Below are positions 55,452 through 64,000 of a DNA stretch of 64,000 bases, piece after piece. The translations under genes and the position numbers were made by a program. The notes below the pieces were generated by a model. It was not told the origin of the DNA and did not search any database. It saw nothing but the letters and a program-made list of their open reading frames with translations. Every line of letters begins with the position of its first letter. The first letter of the stretch is position 1. The DNA is from Lepidodermella squamata (taxonomy: Eukaryota; Gastrotricha), in the NCBI GenBank assembly GCA_047495785.1, contig JBLDXI010000007.1:2232001-2296000 (forward strand), in the 5' to 3' direction.

Positions 55452-57294
55452 ATGTTGAGCTTGCCGGCTAGTTTTTTAACTTTTATACTTTCAAATCTTG
55501 TAGCTAGTTCGATCGCTCAATTCAGCGATATCGATGGCATGGTCCAGGTCGATAAAAGGGCGCCATCAGGCTGCGGCCCAGCGCCGAACCCAGCGCCTAT
55601 AAACGCAGTTCAGGGTGAGTAAAAAATCTGGAAAAATCACACCATTTTTTAACGCGGATTTTTCGAATTTCCAAGTTGGATCAGCCAAGGCGCAGTACAA
55701 TTCCGGCGAGGTGATTCAATACCGGTGCACGCCGAGCTTCATGCGCCTAGTCGAGGGAAACCTGACCGTAGTTTGCCAGCCTAGCGGTCAATGGAGCAAA
55801 TTGCCGGTTTGTCAGAGCTATTCGTTCAGTTGCCGGAGAACAGCAGCCGGGCGCGAGTACAACGGCCGGGCGAACCGAACCAGGTGTGGGTCACCCTGCC
55901 AGGCTTGGACTACCGATTCGCCGAATTCAAGGTCGCAAGATGTGAAAAACGGCCTGACTAACCCGTTGATGTTTCCCAACTATTTGAACGCGGCTGATGC
56001 GTCGAACTTCTGCCGAAATCCTGATAAGGACGAGAAATTAGGACCGTGGTGCTACTCGTCGGCTGGCAAAGCCTGGGGCTATTGCGACGTAACCTACTGC
56101 AACGGTAAAATTAACTGAAAATTCAATTTTTCTTTACCTAAAATTTGAATTGTTCAGGTACGGATTTATTTGTCGACTACGACAGGATTCCTGGCGCTTG
56201 TGGTTGCCAGAATCAGTGGTACAACGCGTTTAGAAATTTCGGAAATGTCAAAATTATGGAGGATACTACGCTGGAACAGTGCAAGTCCGAGTGCGATTTC
56301 AGCAGCCAATGCCAGGGCATTATTTTCGATGAAAATCTTGCGAAATGTTGGCTCAAAAAGTGCAGCTGTACCGATAGCGAAATTGTCTGTACCGAGGACA
56401 AGCATGAAACTTACTTCAGAAAGAAACAAGGTATGAAATTGGTAAAATATATTTTCTGAGAAGGTATTGCTGAGGCGCTCTTAAATTGAAATTTTTCAAT
56501 TCATTTTTTAATGAAAGTTCTTTGAAAGGAAAATTGGAAGAAAAAATGGAAAAATTTGAATTTCAAAGTAAATTTCAGATTTTTAAATTTTGAAAATTGA
56601 ATGCTAATCAATTTATAATGCCAAATTTCAAAATAAATTCCTCTTAATAATGATTTTTTAATTTGATTCTTTTTAGTTCCATGCCCTGGTGCCGAGTGGT
56701 ACGATCGATGGGGCCAGCGCCATTGCTATTTCTCCCTGTTTAACTTCAACCTGACTAGCACCGTCATCTTCGACTGGCCAACATCGCGAAAACTCTGCCA
56801 GGATATGTTCCCACTAGTATCTGATATCGCATCATTCGAAACCGAAGAAGAATGGAATTTCATCGCCCGAAATATCGGTATAGTAAATAAAATCGAATTT
56901 TTTGGGAATTTTAAATGATTTTTCAACCAGCTCCATTGAGAATACCGACGACGTATTCCCGCTTATGGCTCGGCCTTGTTCGATCATCCAACGATTCGGA
57001 CGCTTGGAACTGGTCCGCCCCGCCTGAATGGATCGGATCCGATCAACAGGTGACTACGGGTTACAAACGATGGTTGAACGGCGAGCCGACGTTAGGATTC
57101 GAGGAGCAATGTTCCCAAGTCATTTTGACCCCTGGCCCGGGTCAGGACAGCACCGCGGCCGGGCGATGGACCGACGAAAGTTGCGGCACCAAGGCGCCAG
57201 TGATTTGCGAGGCAATGATGACAGGTATAATTTTGTTCCTAAAATCATTTCTCCCTAAACAAAATTTTTGATTTCAGATTTCAACCGTAAATGA
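55452..57294 (+). CDS. Secreted sushi-kringle-PAN-C-type lectin protein, copy 1
   Basis: Exons 55452-55614, 55676-56104, 56158-56430, 56677-56877, 56931-57224, 57278-57294; 458 residues. The signal peptide is MLSLPASFLTFILSNLVASS. A dibasic VDKR (about residue 36) precedes a sushi/CCP module (GCGPAP ... GEVIQYRC ... VVCQPSGQWSKLPVC), a kringle (SCRRTAAGREYNG, SPCQAW, SNFCRNPD, GPWCYSSAGKAWGYCDV), a Cys-rich PAN/apple-like module (GACGCQNQWYNA, CKSECDFSSQCQGIIFDE, KCWLKKCSC) and a C-type lectin domain (WYDRWGQRHCYFSLFNF, NGEPTLGFEEQC, RWTDESCGTKAPVICEA). Nearly every intron falls between modules at phase 1, the classic layout for exon shuffling. It ends with DFNRK, much shorter than the two paralogues. 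Extracellular binding role inferred from the domains; ligand unknown. Confidence 0.93.
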
Positions 57295-57420
57295 TGAGGG
57301 GATTAATGGATTTTCTCGAGATACCAGTGATTGATAACTTCGATATTTGAATATGCCTCGAATTGTTACTAAAATTTCTCAATTTTTTTAAGTATTTTAT
57401 GTTATTTTTAGGGTAGCATT

Positions 57421-59565
57421 ATGCGTTGTGAAATAGTGCTGCTATTAGCTCTCGGAGCCCTGTTGGCAGCCGTTGAGGCGAACAAGGCGGACGAAAATGT
57501 CTACACCAGCATCGACCTTGATTCAAGCGAGGAAGACAGCGAAGAGTCGCCGTTTGATCACAGCGATCAAAAGGAGAAGCGCGGGGTGACTACAACTACC
57601 ACCACAGCCAGGACCACGACTACAACGCGCCGAGGAGCTAGCTGCGGCAAAGCACCCACTCCATTGAACGCTGTCCAAGGTAATCATAGATTTAGTTTTC
57701 AAAAGTTGAAATATTTTTAATTGGATAGAAATTTATTGAAAATTTTGAAATTTTTTGAAAAAAGATTAGAATGTAAAAAATGTAAAATTTAAATTTAAAT
57801 TTTTTAAAATTTCAATCCTTTTTCAAGAAGTTAGACATTTTAAAATAGAGAAGAATTTAAGATGTAGGGTAGTAAATAATCAAATAATTAGCTTAAATAA
57901 TGATTAGCTTACATATCGAATTTTTTATTTTTCTCATAACCAGTCAGCACGGCTAGCCCAGCCTATTACGCCGGCGATGTGGTCACCTTCCGTTGCACCC
58001 CGTCGTTCATGCGCCTCATCGAAGGCACACTCGACGTCACGTGCCTCACCAACGGCTCGTGGTCTCGCCTGCCCGTTTGCCAGTCGTACACGTACTCGTG
58101 CCGCCGAACAACCGTTAGCCGCGAGTTCAAGGGCCGTACGAATACGACACGCTGCGGCAAGCCATGCGTAGCCTGGACCAGCCTGGCACGCCCTGATACT
58201 ACGATCAAGGCCAGCATGTCGGATCCTCAATATTTCCCGGAATATAGCAACAATTACGATGCATCGAACTTCTGCCGCAACCCAGACCCGACCACTAATG
58301 TGAGAAACGTTTTTACGAACAAATCGAAATTAAATTGAATCTAATTAGATTGGCCCTTGGTGTTACACCTCCAACTCGACCTCGCCAACTTGGGGCATTT
58401 GCGATGTCCCATATTGCTCCGGAAACGACACCCTGGACGATTACGAACGTTTCGTCGGCGGTTGCTTCTGTCAGAACAACATTTTCCAAAGCTATGGCAA
58501 CATCAAGAACATTGAAAACGCTGATTTGTTCACGTGCAAGGCGCAGTGCGACAACTTGGCCGAGTGCCAGGGCTTGGTCTTCGACGATCAGATCAAGAAG
58601 TGCTGGCTGAAGAAGTGCTCCTGCGCTCCCGCCGAAGTCAAATGCGACGAAAAGACACCTGAGACCTACTACCGCAAAAAGACACGTAAATTGAATTTGA
58701 AATTTAAAAAATTCAATTTTTAATTTTGATTTTGATTTTCAAATTGAAATTGAAATTTAAAAATGTTAAATAAATTAAAATAATTTACTTGGAAAATCAA
58801 ATTTCAATTTCAGTCTTCAAGAATTAAAATTGAAATTGAATTTTCAAAATTAAATTTCAATTTGAAATTTGAAATTTGAAATAAATTTTTTGAAATTTTA
58901 ATTTTTAGCTCCTTGCCCGGGCGTTGAGTTGTACAGCCGCAACAACCAGCGCATTTGCTACTACACACTTTTCAACTTCAACATGACATCAACGGTTGTT
59001 TTCGATTGGGAAACTTCGCGCAAGCTGTGCCAAGACTTGTTCCCACTCATCTCCGACATTGCCATTTTCAACACCACGGACGAGTGGACGGATTTGGCGC
59101 GCAATATCGGCCCGCTGCGCATTCCAACGCAGTACAAGAAGGTGTTCATCGGCATGTACCGCGACGATATTGATGTCGATAATTGGCAGTGGACGACCCC
59201 ACCGACGCCTTACAGGATCACCCAGCCGCCTACTTCTGTCACCTACAACAACTGGGCGCCTAACCAGCCAAGCGGTGGGTTCGAGGAGCGATGCGTTCAG
59301 GTAAAACTTGTTGAAAAATTTTAATTTTTTTTATTTTGACGAATTTAAGGTTGTCCTCCCTGGCGCCGGTGTTGACGCTCGAGCTGTTGGAAAGTGGGAC
59401 GATGTTAATTGCCTTGACCGCGCTCCTGTCATTTGCCGCGCCAATATGCCAAGTATGATTCATAAAACCCGATTTTTTTTGAAAATCTATCTATATTTCT
59501 CCACAGATTTCAGAAGCAAGAAGCGTGAATACATCGAGGAAGTTGTCGCCGAAGATAGCAACTAG
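57421..59565 (+). CDS. Secreted sushi-kringle-PAN-C-type lectin protein, copy 2
   Basis: Exons 57421-57679, 57944-58299, 58349-58685, 58909-59300, 59350-59452, 59507-59565; 501 residues. The signal peptide is MRCEIVLLLALGALLAAVEA, then an acidic stretch, KEKR and a Thr run (about residues 56-72) before the sushi module (SCGKAPTPLN ... VVTFRC ... VTCLTNGSWSRLPVC). The kringle (SCRRTTVSREFKG, KPCVAW, SNFCRNPD, GPWCYTS) is split by an intron at 58300-58348 that its paralogues lack. The PAN-like module reads GGCFCQNNIFQSYGNIK and CWLKKCSC. The lectin domain has RICYYTLFNFNM, NQPSGGFEERCVQ, KWDDVNC. It ends in a charged tail with KKREYIEEVVAEDSN. AATAAA at 59711. The lectin Ca-site position has QPS, so classic sugar binding is uncertain. 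Confidence 0.93.
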
Positions 59566-59756
59566 TGATGGAAATCAACGAAAATCCCCGAATTTAGCTT
59601 TTCTCACCAACTGCCCGTTAAATTAGGCTTTTAAGTTCTCAACATGTAGATTGGACCATGGAAAAAATTATTTTTTCGGCAAAACAAGAATTTCGAGGGT
59701 TTTAAGGAGGAATAAAGTTACGAAATTGGTGTTTTTCTATTATTTTAGGAAGCATT

Positions 59757-61949
59757 ATGCGTTGTAAAATTGTTATCCTCATCGCTGTGGCGGTTTTCGC
59801 GACCGCCGAGGCGATGAAGATCAAGCGCATCAGCCACAGCCACCATAATGCTGAGAACAAACTGGCCGAGGAGCAGGAGTACTACCGCCGCATTGACATG
59901 CTCGCCGAGGAGGAGGGCGAGCAGCAATTCGTCGACAAGCGCCAAGCTGGCCGAGTTTCATGCGGCCGCGCTCCGAAACCATTCAACGCCACCTTGAGTA
60001 ATTTCAATTTTCTCCTTAATTTAAAATCGAATAAAATACTAATCTCCTAAAAATCGATGCTTATTCAGATGAATTTTGCAATTTTCATAATTTCAAAAAA
60101 AATTCAAAATTTAAAATTTGAAGAATTGAAATTTCAAAAACTTGCAAACACTTATACAATTAAAATTTGAAAATTCGAAAAACTGAAAAACAGGATTTTA
60201 AAAATTTATAAAATTAATTTTTTTTCAATTTGGCTAAAATTGTTATTTGTTGTTTTCAGCGAGCGCCGACAAGGGCACCTACAACGCAGGTGATGTTGTC
60301 ACCTACAGGTGCATCAACTCGACGCGTTTGGGCGAAGGATCCTCGCTCAGTGTCACGTGCCTGCCCAGCGGTCAATGGGGCCCTCTCCCAGTCTGCCAGA
60401 TCTACACCTACAGCTGCCGTCGTCTCGCATCGGCTCACGACTACAAAGGTCAAGTCGCGAAAACGCGTTGCGGCCAGGCGTGCCAGGCCTGGGAAGCTCC
60501 TGGACCTCAAATCCCATCGACCATTGTCAAGCAATCGATCAACCAGTCTGAGATCTTCCCCGAGTACAACCGCATTAAGGATGCGTCAAACTATTGCCGC
60601 AACCCTGATCCTAAGGAAGATATTGGGCCCTGGTGCTACATTAACGATGCTAAGGCTTCACCTAGCTGGGGCTACTGCGATGTTACTTATTGCGACGGTA
60701 AATTATTTTTTCAATTTTTTTGTCAATATTTTGAAAAATTAATTGGTTCAGCCTGGGACGTTTTTGATGACTACGACCGTCTCCCGGGTGCTTGCGGTTG
60801 CCAGGGTGAGTGGTACAACGCGATTCGCAACTACGGCAACATCAAATCGTTCGAAAGTGCTACCCTGTTGAGCTGCAAGGCTGAATGCGACAACACGGCC
60901 GAGTGCCAAGGCATGGTCTTCGATGAGAACCAGAAGAAGTGCTGGCTGAAAAAGTGCACCTGCAAGGACAGCGATGTCGTCTGCACGTCGTGGAAACACG
61001 AAACTTACTACCGCAAAAAGCAACGTAATTTTTTAATTAATTTGATTTAATTTATTCATAAAATCAATAATAGTTTGTATTTTTTTAATAATTTGAAAAC
61101 ATGAAAATTTGAATATTCATAAAAATAATTTGAATTTTTTTCAATTTTTATTAATTTTTTAGCTTAGTTAAAAAAGTTGAAAAGTTGAAAGATAAAAAAA
61201 TTAATCAAAATTGAAAAAAATTCAAATTATTTTTATGAATATTCAAAATTTCAAATATTTCAAAAAATTTCAAATAATGAAATTGTTTTAGCGCCTTGCC
61301 CCGGTATTGAGTACTACAACCGCAACAACCAGCGCATTTGCTACTATTCTCTGTACAACTTCAACATCAACAACACGCTCGCCTTCAACCAGGCCACGTC
61401 TCGCAAACTCTGCCAGCACTTGTTCCCCCTCATTTCCGACATTGCCGCTTTCGAAACCCCTGATGAGTGGGACTTCTTGTCTCGCAACTTCGGCCCACTC
61501 ATGATCCCTAGGGCGTGGACTAAAATCTGGCTCGGCCTGTACCGTAACGAAAATTCGTCCGACTACTGGCAGTGGACCATCCCGCCAGTCCCGTACGCTG
61601 TCACCCAGCCCCCAACCATTGTCAACTACACCCGTTGGTCGCCTAATGAGCCGAGCAATGGCTACGAGGAGCAGTGCGTTCAAATCAATCTGCCAGGCCC
61701 GGGTGTTGATAACAACGCCGTCGGCCGCTGGAGCGACGTTTCCTGCCTCGACCGCGCTCCTGTCATCTGCGAAGCTAAAATGCCAAGTAAATTACATTAA
61801 AATTAAAATTAAAATTAATTAATTTAATTTTCGTAGATTTCAAGACTTCAAAGCGTGAATACATCGAAGAGCGTGAAGACTCGGCTGAAACCAAGGATTT
61901 CTACGCCAACAAACGGTCATGCAAAACCGCTGATTGCGAGGCGAATTAA
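59757..61949 (+). CDS. Secreted sushi-kringle-PAN-C-type lectin protein, copy 3
   Basis: Exons 59757-59997, 60260-60697, 60752-61024, 61292-61786, 61837-61949; 519 residues. The signal peptide is MRCKIVILIAVAVFATAEA (almost the same as copy 2). A charged propeptide-like stretch ends at VDKR (about residues 60-63). Modules in order: sushi (SCGRAPKPFN ... VVTYRC ... VTCLPSGQWGPLPVC), kringle (SCRRLASAHDYKG, QACQAW, SNYCRNPD, GPWCYIND, WGYCDVTYC), PAN/apple-like (GACGCQGEWYNA, CKAECDNTAECQGMVFDE, CWLKKCTC) and C-type lectin (RICYYSLYNFN, NEPSNGYEEQCVQ, RWSDVSCLDRAPVIC). The tail has SKREYIEE, NKR and a Cys pair (SCKTADCEAN) not seen in copies 1 and 2. AATAAA at 62071. The intron that splits the lectin domain in copy 2 is missing. 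Confidence 0.93.
61102..61252. repeat. Inverted repeat inside an intron of copy 3
   Basis: The stretch at about 61102-61153 (TTTGAATATTCATAAAAATA and on) is repeated in reverse complement at about 61201-61252 (TATTTTTATGAATATTCAAA), giving arms of roughly 50 bp with few mismatches and a 47-bp loop. The intron 61025-61291 would fold into a stable hairpin. AT-rich drift alone is unlikely to give arms this long. Confidence 0.7.
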
Positions 61950-63618
61950 AGCCCACCAATTCCTGCCTTCTCTAAGATTCGAGTTCGATTTTTTAAGCTA
62001 GCTGATTTTAATGATTTTATTTTTGAGAATTTAAGCGGATAAGACTTTGTGAAGCAAGATTAGGGTGATCAATAAAATGATTTCACAGTACGAGACGTGA
62101 TGAATTGTTCGTGTCATTTTGTAGCTCGCCTTCAGTCCCTTTCGGGCAGACAAGCTACCGGGGTACAAATTTTGTAACAGTGTGTTACTTTCACTTTAAC
62201 ACTGAGCGAGAGGCTTTTTTTGAGAAAAGCAGAAAAAACCACTGATTAATTTGCATATTCACACACTATTACGCAGCACTATAAGTCAGCATGGAAAAAA
62301 ATCATAAAAAATGCGCACGTAGATGATAATTATGCCTTATTCACTCTATTCACTGCACACGCGCCGGCCAAGGCGTTGGCCCGATCACGGCGGAGAACAA
62401 TGGGAACAAGCGCTATTGTTCAGCGCTGTACTCGGGCCGCCGACCTTGGACCGGGACTTGGTAACATTGCCGGGTTGTATAGGATGACCCAAGCCCGGCG
62501 GCCCGATTCCAAAGGCCCGAGCCCGGCGGCCCGTGTGCGGCGTTGACAATAGCACGTCGCATACGGGCACGTTTTTAAGCGGCCCGAGCGTATGGGCCAG
62601 CCGGGTCGCGCACGGGCCGAATTCGGACTCGGGCTCCAACACCAACATTTAAAATGCTCTATAAAAATTGACGCAGAATATGTAATAATTTACTAAGTTT
62701 GTGTCGATCGTAAATCGTAACTGTGTCATGTTAAAGGTTACGCTAAACACTGTCAATAGGGATAATATGAATTGCCCATTTGCAATAGTTCTATTGAACA
62801 CTGAATAACAACATAGAATGCTTAATGCAGGCTGATGATGCGCATTGAGCTCCGTAGCGACCGGGGCAGGTAGGGTAAAATTTTGAATGAAATACAGCCT
62901 GCTCATAATAGGAGGGCAGAACGATTACTATTGTATCAAAAATCATATTTGGGTGATCAAATGGCATAATTCTCGAAGAAATTCTCATTCACTCGGTAAA
63001 ATTGTTACTCTTTTACGCTCTATCCGTTGATATACGACTCTAGTATTTCCAACTCATCCTGTAGTCAACATTTGGCAGTCAACTATTTTCAAAGATTGGG
63101 CAGCACATTCGGACGAAACTTCTACTCATTGTATTTTTGCGCTCAGCTATCAGCTATTGTTTCCTTTGTGATTGGTGGTATTCTAAACCTGCATCGTTAA
63201 GTTTTCAACGAACGAAATCTCCATTTGAATTGCTACTTGAACAGTTGTCTCTTTGACATCAAATCTTCCTTACTCGAGAATTTGAATTCTAACGTGGCAG
63301 TCCGCGAGGTTAGGTTGCTTGATTGCTGCTCACTTTTTGCAGTACGCAGATTATTACCCTCATCAAGTGATTTCTTCCAGCACCCGACGCAAAAAAGCAA
63401 AAAGATGAGTCATCCGTGATTCCGTGATGAGTCATCTCGGCACACATAAATGTACTAGCGTGTCGGATGTACTGTACTTATCTATCTATGCTTACCGGAC
63501 GATGTTCAACTATGTATTTCGTTTGTTGTGCCCAAAGCCCAACCGTGGCCGGTGCTTTATTATTTTGAAACAATGCAACATTTGTTTGCCTTTAAAGGCA
63601 ATTGCTATTTATACGAAC
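61950..63618. other. Intergenic region with a GC-rich patch
   Basis: About 1.7 kb. Includes AATAAA at 62071. Between about 62360 and 62640 lies a GC-rich patch with repeated CCCGGCGGCCCG and GGCCCGAGC words in an otherwise AT-rich setting; a minus-strand open frame there looks like a by-product of the repeats. No exon or RNA gene recognised before the kinase start. Confidence 0.4.
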
Positions 63619-64000
63619 ATGAATTCAGCCGAAATAGCGTCAGCTTTCACCTCAATAAGCGAATTCAAAATAATTGAAACGTTAGGAAAAGGTGGCTTTG
63701 GTAGTGCATGGCTATGTCGACGGAAAGATGGCGATTTAGCTAACTATGTGGTTAAAGCTGTTAATCTCAACGAGATTCTAAGGAAATACCGAAATAAAGA
63801 TGGCGAAGTGGCTCTCGCATTGAAACTAATAGATCTGAGCTGCAAAGAGGTAAGGCATATACTTTCCAATTGCATAGGTATCTGATATTTTTCTTCAGCA
63901 CAAATTAATTGAGAGCTTGAAACATGATAACATCGTCGCTATCCGAGGCGCTTTTACAGGTATTATTACGCGACACACCCAATCGCTCACAACATTTTTT
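63619..64000 (+). CDS. Protein kinase, N-terminal part (continues beyond window)
   Basis: Exons 63619-63849 and 63899-63959 are visible; the second ends at ACAG|GTATTA and the window stops in the following intron. The start MNSAEIASAFTSISEFKIIE puts the kinase domain almost at the N-terminus, as in NEK-type kinases; an open frame extends upstream without a better start. Visible subdomains: the Gly-rich ATP loop LGKGGFGSAW (about residues 23-32), the ATP-anchoring Lys in YVVKAVN, a helix-C Glu region (LALKLIDLSCKE), and LIESLKHDNIVAIRGAFT leading into strand 4. The catalytic loop and activation segment lie outside, so activity and exact family cannot be judged. NEK is a guess from the short N-terminus. 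Confidence 0.8.

Noticed and set aside
57934-58230. Minus-strand open frames opposite the kringle exons
   Set aside because: They arise from GC-rich codons of a clearly coding plus strand with paralogues.

Overview
The window is animal nuclear DNA: AT-rich, intron-dense (most introns about 45-70 nt), with signal-peptide proteins and domains restricted to animals. An astacin with a nematode-type EGF module (NGGYPNP...C.KCLCP), a large family of divergent Cys-loop channels and very short introns point to a nematode or near relative. A clear Fringe gene and sushi-kringle-PAN-lectin proteins would be unusual for a Caenorhabditis-like worm, so the species call stays open. I see no rRNA, tRNA, CRISPR or prokaryotic feature.

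Layout. (1) 348-11824: a secreted astacin-family protein whose zinc ligands are all lost, continuing through EGF, CUB, kringle-like and Cys-rich modules. Its fifth intron (1403-9862) is filled with a fold-back element, three near-identical 1040-bp tandem units and small inverted-repeat elements. (2) 13803-16582: Fringe, a Golgi glycosyltransferase. (3) 18858-28239: four secreted Gln/Pro/Gly-rich proteins; two are tandem paralogues with an almost identical DNA block. (4) 28555-54196: twelve Cys-loop (pentameric) ligand-gated channel subunits in five subfamilies, ten with introns and two intronless, arranged in tandem, tail-to-tail and head-to-head. (5) 55452-61949: three tandem genes for secreted proteins with the order sushi, kringle, PAN/apple-like, C-type lectin. 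(6) 63619-end: the first exons of a protein kinase.

How they may work together. The channel subunits have a Glu at the pore entrance (GEK-like motif), which in this family predicts cation channels; neighbouring paralogues could co-assemble. The sushi-kringle-PAN-lectin proteins and the dead astacin are extracellular modular proteins and share a kringle-type fold, so they may act in the same extracellular setting (inference). The Gln-rich secreted proteins look structural (cuticle, eggshell or secretion), but no specific role can be assigned.

Exon structures below were joined by hand, by requiring GT/GC-AG borders and an unbroken frame. All gene models close in frame except one join in the astacin-like gene (10332-10364); one intron in the channel gene at 45240-47338 has to be only 32 nt.
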